In this document: piece after piece, positions 17,759-25,169 of the stretch | Position numbering within the stretch: position 1 is the first letter of the stretch | How the letters are laid out: each line of letters starts with the position of its first letter | NCBI GenBank assembly: GCA_030591445.1 | Contig: JAUVBB010000003.1 | Location: 1 to 53,412, forward strand | Direction: 5' to 3' | Length of the DNA: 53,412 nucleotides | Source of the DNA: Deltaproteobacteria bacterium | GTDB taxonomy: Bacteria > Myxococcota > B64-G9 | Translations under genes and position numbers: made by a program | The notes under the pieces: generated by a model | Told to the model about the DNA's origin: nothing | Database searches by the model: none | The model's input: only the letters and a program-made list of their open reading frames with translations

Positions 17759-19252
17759 ATGGCTGAAAAAAACTTCAATATCGCCATTTTAATGCAAGAA
17801 AGCGGAGTTAAGTTCGGCACCAGCGGCGCCCGCGGCCTGGTCACCGATATGACCGACGAGGTTTGTTACGCTTACACCGCCGGCTTCATCCAGTACCTGG
17901 AACAAAGGGGAGAGTTGAAATCCGGCAGCACCATGGCCGTGGGCGGAGACCTGCGCGCTAGCACCGATCGCATCATGCAGGCAGTGGCCCAAGCCATCAG
18001 CGATCGGGGCTACCAGCCTCACAATTGCGGCAAGCTGCCTTCACCGGCGCTGGCTTTATACGGTCTGACCGAGGGCATCCCCACCGCCATGGTAACCGGC
18101 AGCCATATTCCGGATGATCGCAACGGCATCAAATACACCACCAAAACCGGCGAGATTCTCAAATCGGATGAAGCCGGCATGAAGAAGCAAACGGTGATCA
18201 TCCCGGACGGTCGCTTCGACCCGGAGGGTATGCTGGTCTCGCCCGGTGCCTTGCCGCAGGCCGACGATACCGGCATCGGCCGCTATCGACAACGCTACTT
18301 GGATGTCTTCGGCGCCGATTGTCTCCAGGGTGCCAAGATAGGCGTATTCCAACACTCCGCAGTCGGCCGCGAGCTGATGGTAGACATTCTTCGGGGCCTG
18401 GGCGCCGAAGTGGTTCCCCTTGGATTTTCAACCAGCTTCATCCCGGTCGATACCGAGGCCATTCGCCCCGAAGACGTAGAAAGCGCCAAGCAATGGGCCG
18501 CCGAGTATTCTTTCGACGCCATTGTCTCCACTGACGGCGACAGCGATCGACCGCTGGTGGCCGACGAGAACGGAAAGTGGTTGCGCGGCGATGTGGCCGG
18601 CATCCTGGTGGCCAAATTCCTAGGCGCCGACGCCGTGGTCACGCCCGTCTCCTGCAACACTGCCGTGGAAAAATGCGGCTTCTTCGGCCAGGTCATCCGC
18701 ACCCAAATTGGTTCGCCCTATGTAATCGAAGCCATGCAAGCCGCGGAACTTGCCGGGGCCAAGCACGTAGTCGGTTACGAAGCCAACGGCGGCTTTCTTC
18801 AGCAAACCGCGGCCCAGGTCGGTGAAAAGACTCTTGCCCTCCTGCCTACTCGCGACGCGGTCATCGTTCATCTGGCCATCTTGCTGGCCGCTCGGCAAAT
18901 GAATCTTAAAGTTAGTGAACTGGCTGCCAAGCTGCCCCAACGCTTCACCATCAGCGACCGTCTCAAACAATTCCCTACCGAAAAAAGTCATGCCAAGATC
19001 AAAGAGCTCAATAGCGGCCATGCCCGAGAAGATCGCGCGGCCATCGAGAAGCTGTTCAAAGCTCATTTCGGCGCGGTAAAAAGCCTCAATGCCGTAGACG
19101 GCCTGCGCATCACCTTTGAAAGTGAAGAGGTCGTTCACTTGCGCCCTTCCGGCAACGCCCCTGAGTTCCGTTGCTATACCGAAGCCGACACCGAGTCGCG
19201 CGCCCAAGAGATAAACCGTATCTGCATTGGCATTATGTCCACCTGGAAATGA
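17759..19252 (+). CDS. Phosphohexomutase (phosphomannomutase/phosphoglucomutase)
   Basis: Alpha-D-phosphohexomutase family enzyme that interconverts hexose 1- and 6-phosphates, feeding nucleotide-sugar synthesis for polysaccharide or LPS. Four landmark regions are visible: KFGTSGARG near the N terminus, the phosphoserine loop TGSHIPDDRNGIKY, the metal-binding loop DGDSDRP, and the phosphate-binding loop RPSGNAPEFR near the C terminus. With ATG 17759 it has 497 residues and a good GGAGGG site 5 bases upstream; the track start at 17744 only adds MWRAN. The phosphoserine loop has SHIP in place of the commoner SHNP. Mannose versus glucose preference cannot be told. The PilZ gene follows after 39 bases. 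Confidence 0.9.
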   Translation: MAEKNFNIAILMQESGVKFGTSGARGLVTDMTDEVCYAYTAGFIQYLEQRGELKSGSTMAVGGDLRASTDRIMQAVAQAISDRGYQPHNCGKLPSPALALYGLTEGIPTAMVTGSHIPDDRNGIKYTTKTGEILKSDEAGMKKQTVIIPDGRFDPEGMLVSPGALPQADDTGIGRYRQRYLDVFGADCLQGAKIGVFQHSAVGRELMVDILRGLGAEVVPLGFSTSFIPVDTEAIRPEDVESAKQWAAEYSFDAIVSTDGDSDRPLVADENGKWLRGDVAGILVAKFLGADAVVTPVSCNTAVEKCGFFGQVIRTQIGSPYVIEAMQAAELAGAKHVVGYEANGGFLQQTAAQVGEKTLALLPTRDAVIVHLAILLAARQMNLKVSELAAKLPQRFTISDRLKQFPTEKSHAKIKELNSGHAREDRAAIEKLFKAHFGAVKSLNAVDGLRITFESEEVVHLRPSGNAPEFRCYTEADTESRAQEINRICIGIMSTWK

Positions 19253-19291
19253 CAACTTTCCAATCCTTAGGAATTCAGTTATACTGGATTC

Positions 19292-19684
19292 ATGGACTCA
19301 GCTGACGACAAACGAGGCCAGACCTTCGGTGAAACATCAGGAGAAGTTCAAATCCATCGCCGCCTGACCTTGCCCACACCGGTCATCGTGCTCCAAGAGC
19401 GAGATGAGGATCGAAGAAAGACATTCTTTGGCTATGCCAAGAACATCAGCCGCGGGGGAATGTTCATCGGTTCAACCTGCCCCCACCAACCAGGTTCCAA
19501 ATTCAGTATCGAGTTTCCCCTACCCTCTCCCTTTCGCCAATTGGTCAATTGCACCTGCGAAATCGTCTGGAACCGCTCCTACCAGTCCGGTAATCTCCAC
19601 GAACCCGGCATGGGTCTACGATTCCTCGACATCCCAGAAGACGCCGCCCAATCCATCGACGACTGGGTAAATTCCACCGACTGA
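19292..19684 (+). CDS. PilZ-domain protein with incomplete c-di-GMP motif
   Basis: 130-residue single PilZ domain. The second motif is intact (KNISRGGMFI), but the N-terminal RxxxR is not clear: the expected place reads HRRLTLP. It may bind c-di-GMP weakly or act without it. No ribosome-binding site is present at normal spacing. Instead a TATACT box at 19280-19285 ends 6 bases before the ATG, which would give a leaderless message. It lies 39 bases downstream of the phosphohexomutase, so it could be co-transcribed with it, giving a possible link to polysaccharide output (inference). Confidence 0.82.
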   Translation: MDSADDKRGQTFGETSGEVQIHRRLTLPTPVIVLQERDEDRRKTFFGYAKNISRGGMFIGSTCPHQPGSKFSIEFPLPSPFRQLVNCTCEIVWNRSYQSGNLHEPGMGLRFLDIPEDAAQSIDDWVNSTD

Positions 19685-19989
19685 CATTGGGGCCTGTTTA
19701 GTTGCTTTCCCAAATGCCCCGTTTTTTCAATTCAGCACCGTGCGTTGTCTGTATTTTACTACCCCAAAAAAAACCAAGTCATCCCCGAAAAGTTTCTGTC
19801 GGCACCCTCCGGGCACCGTACAATATAGGTGCCGTGCCATTTGGTACGGGGATCTCTTGAAAAACCCGCGAATACAGGATGTTAGAGAAACCTGGGTCCC
19901 CGACAAAAACGTCTCGGGGATGACGATTTCGCATTTATCGACAGTCTCAAAACAAGCAGGAATGAGCGAATTTCATGGTGAAGTTGGGG
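19685..19989. other. Intergenic region between convergent genes, holding repeat copy 2
   Basis: About 305 bases between the stops of the PilZ gene and the nitroreductase gene. Nearly half is the palindromic repeat at 19778-19924. The short ORFs listed here by the track run through the repeat and lack ribosome-binding sites, so they are not taken as genes. Confidence 0.6.
19778..19924. repeat. REPIN-like inverted palindromic repeat, copy 2
   Basis: Left arm 19778-19802 and right arm 19891-19924 are inverted copies of the same unit as at 17640 (22 of 25 positions match between the arms). Here they enclose an 88-base spacer instead of 14 bases. The spacer has its own inverted repeat, GGCACC at 19812 with GGTGCC at 19828. 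The right arm keeps the outer CCTGGGTCCCCGAC edge. It looks like an older or expanded member of the family. Confidence 0.8.
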
Positions 19990-20541
19990 TCAGACGCGCT
20001 GGATGATCTCGTCGAGGGATTTGCGTTCTCTGGTTTTCGTGGAAATTCCGCGGTAGTGGTCGGGCAGATGGTCTTCTTCGGTACTGGGATAGCCAACGCC
20101 GATGATGACCAAAGGTTGATCGGATTCAGACAAATTGAACTGCCGGCGAACCTGGGTAGGATCGAAACCGGCCATGGGACGGGCTACCAGACCCATTTCG
20201 GTGGCGGCCAACATCAGGTTCATGGCTGACATGCCCAAGTCAAACTGATGATACTCACGCCCCGGTAGGAGGCAGTCGCTTCCTTTTTGGCTGTAGCCAA
20301 CTATCAACAAGGGTGCACGACTGGCCCACGATTTGTTGCCGCCGGCCAAAGTCTCCGCCCCTTTAATCCGCGAGGTCTCGGACTCCAGGAACAAATAGCG
20401 CCAAGGTTGGTTATTGAAACAAGAGGGAGTCAAACGGACCGACTCCATTAAAACCTTGATTTGATCGGCCTTTAGAGCTTCGCGTGAGATTGAGCGTGTG
20501 GCCAGGCGATTTTGCAATGTTTTTACGATTCGGTTTTCCAT
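19990..20541 (-). CDS. Nitroreductase-family flavoprotein
   Basis: 183-residue member of the FMN-dependent nitroreductase fold, which uses NAD(P)H to reduce nitro groups, quinones or similar electron acceptors. Family marks are an N-terminal RxSxR-like region (LATRSISREALKADQI), SCFNNQPWRYLFLE for FMN and partner contacts, and near the C terminus a hydrophobic core followed by GVGYPSTEED. GGGGAGG lies ahead of the ATG. It is 80 bases downstream of the metalloprotease-like lipoprotein on the same strand. The real substrate cannot be judged. Confidence 0.88.
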   Translation of the reverse strand: MENRIVKTLQNRLATRSISREALKADQIKVLMESVRLTPSCFNNQPWRYLFLESETSRIKGAETLAGGNKSWASRAPLLIVGYSQKGSDCLLPGREYHQFDLGMSAMNLMLAATEMGLVARPMAGFDPTQVRRQFNLSESDQPLVIIGVGYPSTEEDHLPDHYRGISTKTRERKSLDEIIQRV

Positions 20542-20621
20542 TTCACACCTCCCCGTGAAAATTTGGGCCGATGTGGCGGAATGTCAACCATGCAGAGAGG
20601 ATGATTATGATTAAATCGCTC

Positions 20622-21722
20622 CTAGGGGCATTGCGCATAGGGCAATACCGGAAAGTCCAAACCGAGGTTTTCTGCTATTCCTCTGAATGTGAAGGTCTCG
20701 ATAATTTGGGTGGTATATTGGCCAGAGCTATCTGCCTCGATGAGCGCCTCCATGAGATCGCCGGTATCCTCAACGGAATGATTGTGTAGGGCCTGGAACA
20801 AGATCGGTTGAAAACTGCTTTCTCCAATTTGTGTTCGCAGCTCCCATAGCGCCGCACTTAGAATCAAACTAGAGCCGTGAGGCTCGGGGGCAGGCGAGTT
20901 CTGGGCTACGCACTGGGCAAGGGTTTGGGAGAGGCTGGAAAAAACCTGGTCTATGCCCTCCGCCTCCATGCGTTCGAGCAGAGAACGGCAATAATCACCT
21001 TTATAAATCAGATCATCGGGAGCAATCCGCGTATTGTCCAGGTTGCGATCGAAACCGGGCCATTGACTTGGCTCGATAACTGGGTCGCCGGTAAAGCTCG
21101 CGGCCAAATAGTCGGCCAGGGCTTCGTGTATCAGGCTATTGCCAATAGATCGATTCAAGGCAAAAACCGCATGGTGGCCAAACTCGTGGGCCATTACATC
21201 CACGTTCAGCAAGGAATGGCTCAGATCCCACATACCTTGTTCTAGCGAATAGCAAAGTTGCTTGCTCTCGATAACCGCTCGGTCGAATTTAAGGACCACT
21301 CGGTCGGCGCGCAGCAATTGTTGAACTCTCTCACTATCATCCAGATCCAAAACGTAGCCAGTCAACCAGTTGGCCATGTGAGTGATTACATAATACGACT
21401 GAACCTCGTTTAGGCGCGCATCGTCCAATCCATAGAGAAAGCGGTTGTCCTCGGCCCAGGCGCTTTCCCCCAAACTAGTGCTTACGGAATCGATGAAATA
21501 TCCGCGCAAAGAGCCGTCGCCTTGCAAGCAGGGAAGATCGCGCTCCTCCAGAGCTTCCGGATCTTGCCCCAACCAAACCTGACCGCGACCAGTAAAGTAA
21601 TTTGCCGGACAGAGCATGCTTTCCTGATCCTGCCAGACTTGCGGCTCATCTGTATTGCTGGACCCACAGGCAGAGACAATGGCCAAACAAGCAATCATGA
21701 ACCATGAAAATAATCCCATCAT
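20622..21722 (-). CDS. Gluzincin-like zinc metalloprotease lipoprotein
   Basis: 366-residue lipoprotein: signal peptide ending IVSAC followed by GSSN. The catalytic motif HEFGHH lies in VMAHEFGHHAV and is followed 17 residues later by HEALADYL, which supplies the ExxxD third-ligand motif seen in thermolysin-like gluzincins. The rest of the protein does not match a family I can name, so enzyme activity is inferred from the motif alone. Tandem ATGs lie at 21722 and 21719, with no ribosome-binding site. A nearly consensus promoter ends 8 bases before the first ATG, suggesting a leaderless message. Confidence 0.75.
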   Translation of the reverse strand: MMGLFSWFMIACLAIVSACGSSNTDEPQVWQDQESMLCPANYFTGRGQVWLGQDPEALEERDLPCLQGDGSLRGYFIDSVSTSLGESAWAEDNRFLYGLDDARLNEVQSYYVITHMANWLTGYVLDLDDSERVQQLLRADRVVLKFDRAVIESKQLCYSLEQGMWDLSHSLLNVDVMAHEFGHHAVFALNRSIGNSLIHEALADYLAASFTGDPVIEPSQWPGFDRNLDNTRIAPDDLIYKGDYCRSLLERMEAEGIDQVFSSLSQTLAQCVAQNSPAPEPHGSSLILSAALWELRTQIGESSFQPILFQALHNHSVEDTGDLMEALIEADSSGQYTTQIIETFTFRGIAENLGLDFPVLPYAQCP

Positions 21723-21730
21723 AATGGAAA

Positions 21731-21759
21731 ATTATACCACTGGGTGTGGTTATGGTCAA
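21731..21759 (-). promoter_or_regulatory. Strong sigma-70 promoter abutting the metalloprotease ATG
   Basis: Minus strand: TTGACC (complement of 21754-21759), 17-base spacer, perfect TATAAT (complement of 21731-21736), then 8 bases to ATG 21722. The expected start of transcription falls on or within two bases of the start codon. One mismatch to consensus in total. Confidence 0.75.
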
Positions 21760-21815
21760 CTTGGCTTCCGGAAAATCGATAAAGAGAGTAAGTAATTGAT
21801 ATTACTGGAGCGCAC

Positions 21816-21843
21816 TTGACAGTTTAGGAAAGGTGACTATAAT
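21816..21843 (+). promoter_or_regulatory. Consensus sigma-70 promoter for the 49-residue ORF
   Basis: Perfect TTGACA at 21816-21821, a 16-base spacer, perfect TATAAT at 21838-21843. Transcription would begin near 21850, leaving a leader of about 59 bases before the ATG at 21909. It is the best match to consensus seen in the window. Confidence 0.8.
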
Positions 21844-21908
21844 CCGCGTCCAATCTTGGGGGATACGTAAACTCTTTCCCGTTGGTATGACCGCCGGAGG
21901 ATGACTGC

Positions 21909-22058
21909 ATGGTTCAAGTGAAAAGTTCAAAAGATGAAAACAACGACCGACGTCCGATTCGCAGCAAGACAACATCCAAAACTCCTGCCCGCGCCAAAAA
22001 AATGCCGACCAAAGCGGTTCTGAAGCAGATGGCCAAAGACTGGGCACACGTCACCTGA
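21909..22058 (+). CDS. Small basic protein, 49 residues (not in ORF track)
   Basis: Too short for the ORF track. ATG 21909 has GGAGG 8 bases upstream and a perfect consensus promoter about 65 bases upstream; a GC-rich hairpin follows the stop. The product begins MVQVKSSKDENN, is rich in Lys, Arg, Thr and Ser (TTSKTPARAKK), and ends in a possible amphipathic helix (AVLKQMAKDWAHVT). No cysteine, signal peptide or membrane segment. I do not recognise a family. It may be an abundantly made nucleic-acid-binding or regulatory protein, judged only from charge and promoter strength. The antisense ORF at 21802-22047 is taken as its shadow. Confidence 0.65.
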   Translation: MVQVKSSKDENNDRRPIRSKTTSKTPARAKKMPTKAVLKQMAKDWAHVT

Positions 22059-22069
22059 TACTAAGGGCT

Positions 22070-22091
22070 GGCGCGCCGTTTTCGGCGGGCC
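22070..22091. terminator. GC-rich hairpin between convergent genes
   Basis: GGCGCGCCG, loop TTTT, CGGCGGGCC: 8 of 9 bases pair. It lies 11 bases after the stop of the 49-residue ORF and 29 bases beyond the stop of the convergent membrane-protein gene. No T-run follows on either strand, so it would be a weak or Rho-assisted terminator. Confidence 0.45.
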
Positions 22092-22120
22092 TAACATAAA
22101 TCAATAAAGTCCTGAGCCAT

Positions 22121-22945
22121 TTAGTGGATGTCGGATTCCTTCGGTTTTTCCGCCTCTTGGATCACTCTATCTTTTCCCTGCTCGATGAGATTCTGGAGTT
22201 GTCTCGTTCTACTGCTTTCTCGTTCTCTCTGGTAGTCCTTGAAAATGTGCCAGCCCACGAAAACGCCTAGGGCCAGTACCAGCACCAATAACAGCATGAT
22301 GATGTCTCGAATGGTGAAGGTTCGGGAGAAGCGGTGAGACACAACCTTGGTTGCGCTGGCCATCGGCGGGGGTGTTGATACCGTCTCTATTCGTGGTTCG
22401 GTCGTACGTTTTTTTCGTTTGGATGTCCAGTTGGTTCCGAAATCACTGATGTCCAGGGGATCCATGCCGGTAGATCCGCCGGTTTCAAGCTGTTTGGATC
22501 CGGGATCGGTCTCGGTTAGCGGAGCCGTGGGCAAACCGGGGCCGGTGGGATTGGTGCTGCTTGACGGTGCTTGCTCAATGGCGATATTGCTCTCGGACGA
22601 ATCGAACAGGGAATTCAAGTTGGGCCCTCGCGTTGTCTCGGAGAACGGTTTTCGCCGGGGCAAGGGGGGCGGGGGGAAACGATCGGGAGTCGCGGCTTTG
22701 GGTGTTGTTGGTACCCGGTTTTCGACAGTTTCGGGCGCGGAAAGATCGAGGACCACGTGCTCGGTTGGCATCTGCTGATCGTCGAAAGAGGGCAGATCAT
22801 TTTCCAGCGCCGCGCTCATGCTGGGTAAGTCGATTTCCTCGATGGGCGCGGTTTCAGTGGGCGCGGCCTCGGTGGGAATGTCGAGCTCCAAGGTGTCTGG
22901 GTCGATCCGCGATCCCTGTTTGTTCGATTTTTTCTTGGTCATCAT
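22121..22945 (-). CDS. Single-pass membrane protein with Pro/Thr-rich cytoplasmic region
   Basis: 274 residues of unknown function. The first 200 are acidic, low in complexity and rich in Pro, Thr and Ser (DRFPPPPLPRRKPFSE), followed by a basic patch (TSKRKKRT). One membrane helix lies near 218-238 (IIMLLLVLVLALGVFVGW), then a short charged coiled-coil tail (FKDYQRERESSRTRQLQNL). The positive-inside rule puts the N terminus in the cytoplasm. ATG 22945 is used; the track begins at a GTG 6 bases earlier. Disordered Pro/Thr-rich regions in kinase-rich genomes are often phosphorylated, but nothing here proves it. Confidence 0.65.
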   Translation of the reverse strand: MMTKKKSNKQGSRIDPDTLELDIPTEAAPTETAPIEEIDLPSMSAALENDLPSFDDQQMPTEHVVLDLSAPETVENRVPTTPKAATPDRFPPPPLPRRKPFSETTRGPNLNSLFDSSESNIAIEQAPSSSTNPTGPGLPTAPLTETDPGSKQLETGGSTGMDPLDISDFGTNWTSKRKKRTTEPRIETVSTPPPMASATKVVSHRFSRTFTIRDIIMLLLVLVLALGVFVGWHIFKDYQRERESSRTRQLQNLIEQGKDRVIQEAEKPKESDIH

Positions 22946-23022
22946 GTTCACTCGTTAGCAAATGTTACTGTGAAAGGCCTTGCAAAGGCAAGATTTAGGG
23001 GAGGGACCGCTAGCCCCAGTGT

Positions 23023-23051
23023 TTGACACATTCTTAGCCAACAGATACCTT
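23023..23051 (+). promoter_or_regulatory. Sigma-70-type promoter for the phosphatase/two-component operon
   Basis: Perfect TTGACA at 23023-23028, 17-base spacer, TACCTT at 23046-23051. Transcription would begin near 23058, about 20 bases before GTG 23079. This argues against the track's TTG start at 22980, which lies upstream of the promoter. Confidence 0.55.
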
Positions 23052-23078
23052 CTGGGCATCTCATATCGTGGAGAGAAT

Positions 23079-23672
23079 GTGGCTAATAAAAACAATGTGG
23101 AAATATGGTTGGTGCGGCACGGCCAGACCCATAGTAATCTTCAGGGCATCATCAGTGGCTGGGCCGATGTGCAATTGACTGACTTGGGCAGAGAGCAAGC
23201 ACAAATACTGCGTCCCTTTTTGTCGGAAAATCTTTTCGAGAGTGTCTGGTCTTCCGATCTGGTGCGGGCGATAGAGACGGCTCGCTTGGCATACGGAGAG
23301 CCGACCATCGACCAACGACTACGCGAAATTCATTTTGGCGAACTGGACGGAAAATCTTTCCATGATCTGAGCAAAGCGCAGCAGGACTCTTTGATTGCGT
23401 TTTTTGATTTCAAGGCCCCGAAAGGGGAAAGTCTTTTGGAATTGACCAACAGAGTGCATGAATTCTTCGACGGCTTGGCTCCCGGCCGGCATCTGGTGTT
23501 TACCCATGGTGGTGTGGTTCGCGCCGTAACCAGCAAGCTGGGGCCCGATCACTTTTTGCCCAATGGCTCAGTGGTTGGTCTGAATTGGTCAGACAAAAAG
23601 CTCTTGTTCATCCGCGAAAACGAAAAAAGCCAAGCCAGCCCGTTGGCCCTTGCCACCGGCGGGGAAAAGTGA
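23079..23672 (+). CDS. Histidine phosphatase superfamily protein (RHG motif)
   Basis: 197-residue phosphatase of the phosphoglycerate mutase-like fold. The catalytic motif LVRHGQTHSN is at the N terminus (His about residue 12); RAIETARLAY and FTHGGVVRAV supply the other phosphate-pocket residues. Family members remove phosphate from small molecules (CobC, GpmB) or from phosphohistidine in proteins (SixA). It heads an operon with a receiver, a histidine kinase and an NtrC-type regulator, 26 bases before the receiver, which favours a signalling role without proving it. The start is GTG 23079, with GGAG 5 bases upstream. Similarity to CobC-type enzymes is a plausible alternative, given cobO 5 kb away. 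Confidence 0.85.
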   Translation: MANKNNVEIWLVRHGQTHSNLQGIISGWADVQLTDLGREQAQILRPFLSENLFESVWSSDLVRAIETARLAYGEPTIDQRLREIHFGELDGKSFHDLSKAQQDSLIAFFDFKAPKGESLLELTNRVHEFFDGLAPGRHLVFTHGGVVRAVTSKLGPDHFLPNGSVVGLNWSDKKLLFIRENEKSQASPLALATGGEK

Positions 23673-23698
23673 GACCTTCCTAGACGATAGGGGGACCG

Positions 23699-24085
23699 TT
23701 GTCAGAAAACACAATCACTACTATTTTGTTTGTAGATGACGAAGAGGTCGTGGGCCAGGTGACCAAGATGATGCTGGCCTCGCTAGGATACGGGGTGCTG
23801 TTTGCCAGCAACGGTGTCGATGCCATCGAACTTTATCGAGAACACCAAGCGGAAATCAGTTTGGTGATTCTCGACATGGTCATGCCCGAGATGAGCGGTA
23901 TAAAATGTCTGCAAAAACTCAAGGAAATCAATTCTGGGGTCAGGGTTCTCTTCACTACCGGGTACATGCAAGAAAACCCGGTGAAAAAAACAGATGACGG
24001 GGCTTGCTATCAAATTCTCACCAAGCCGTTTAGTCGTGAACAACTAGCTGATGCAGTGGGCCATGTTTTGACCAAACCGTCATGA
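23699..24085 (+). CDS. Single-domain response regulator
   Basis: 128-residue stand-alone receiver of the CheY type. Acid pocket VDDEEV, phospho-Asp near residue 59 (ILDMVMPEMSG), Thr in LFTTGY and Lys in LTKPF are all present, so it should be phosphorylated. It starts with TTG preceded by AGGGGG. Without an output domain it may relay phosphate between the kinase at 24126 and the NtrC-type protein at 25170, or act as a phosphate sink (inference). Gaps of 26 and 40 bases to its neighbours indicate one operon. Confidence 0.9.
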   Translation: MSENTITTILFVDDEEVVGQVTKMMLASLGYGVLFASNGVDAIELYREHQAEISLVILDMVMPEMSGIKCLQKLKEINSGVRVLFTTGYMQENPVKKTDDGACYQILTKPFSREQLADAVGHVLTKPS

Positions 24086-24125
24086 TTTGACAGGCCGAGG
24101 GCAAGCGGCTACGGTTTAGCAATCA

Positions 24126-25154
24126 ATGGCAAACAAGGCCCGAAGCAGTAGTGAAGTTTGGGGCACGGCGAAGACATCATTGGCAGTGGTATTTCTTGCG
24201 CTGCTGTATTGGGTTGTCGAGTCCGTGGTCGATACCCTTGTCTTCTTTCCTGAACTGGGTTTGTTCGGCAACCTGTTACCGGGTAGCCACGAAGTTACCA
24301 TGCGCTTGATTGCGATATTCTTGTTGGTTGGTCTGCTGCTTTCCTACCAGTACGCGATCAAAGACCGTGATGAGGCCAAGAAGAAACTGCAGATACAACA
24401 GACGGCTGCCATCGCCTCGGACCGGCTCAAGTCTCTCGGAGAGATGGCCTCTGGAATTGCCCACGAGTTGAGTCAACCGCTGATGGGTATCAGGGGATTT
24501 GCCGAGCATGTCATGCTTGGCTTTGACCGCCAATGGGATATGAGCCAAGCCGACATTCGCAAGATGATGGTTCGAATCGTGGAACAAGCCGACCGCATGA
24601 ATCACATTGTCGATCACGTGCGTATGTTTTCCATGGAATCGAACCGGCTGGAAGTACGTCCGGTGCAAGTGAATGAAGTGATCACCATGAGTGTCGAGTT
24701 GATGGCCACTCATATGCGCCACCGGGGTATCGAATTGGAGTGTGTGCTGGCAGAAGACTTGCCCAAAGTGAGTGCCAACCCATTCTCTTTAGAGGAAGTC
24801 TTGATGAATCTGACCACCAATGCCCGCGACGCTTTCAGGAAAGAAGCGAGTTCGGACCAGGAAGTGGCCGGCAAGATCGTTTTGCGATCTTCTCTGCTTG
24901 ACGAAGGCGAGGAAACTTTTGTGAAAGTGGAAGTGGTCGACGACGGCATGGGAATTGCCGACGAGGTGATGCCTCGGATTTTCGATCCCTTCTTTACTAC
25001 CAAAGAACCAGGCAGTGGCGCTGGGCTCGGCCTGGCCGTGGCCCGGTCCATCATCGAGAAAATGGATGGAGAATTGACCGTTCAGTCCCAGGAAGGGGTC
25101 GGCACCACGACCGGTTTCAAATTACCGGTTCCGTCCGCGGCCGATACGGGATGA
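24126..25154 (+). CDS. Membrane histidine kinase, NtrB/ZraS-like
   Basis: 342-residue sensor kinase. Two membrane helices near residues 16-36 and 58-76 enclose a short periplasmic loop of about 20 residues, so it lacks a large external sensor domain. The H-box HELSQPLMGIRGF has His near 113. The N-box (NLTTNARDAF), G1 (DDGMGIADE), F-box (FDPFFTTK) and G2 (GAGLGLAVA) follow. This architecture is typical of kinases paired with sigma-54 activators. Its stop is 15 bases before the start of the NtrC-type gene, which is almost surely the partner. Confidence 0.92.
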   Translation: MANKARSSSEVWGTAKTSLAVVFLALLYWVVESVVDTLVFFPELGLFGNLLPGSHEVTMRLIAIFLLVGLLLSYQYAIKDRDEAKKKLQIQQTAAIASDRLKSLGEMASGIAHELSQPLMGIRGFAEHVMLGFDRQWDMSQADIRKMMVRIVEQADRMNHIVDHVRMFSMESNRLEVRPVQVNEVITMSVELMATHMRHRGIELECVLAEDLPKVSANPFSLEEVLMNLTTNARDAFRKEASSDQEVAGKIVLRSSLLDEGEETFVKVEVVDDGMGIADEVMPRIFDPFFTTKEPGSGAGLGLAVARSIIEKMDGELTVQSQEGVGTTTGFKLPVPSAADTG

Positions 25155-25169
25155 GCCAAGGTGACAATC

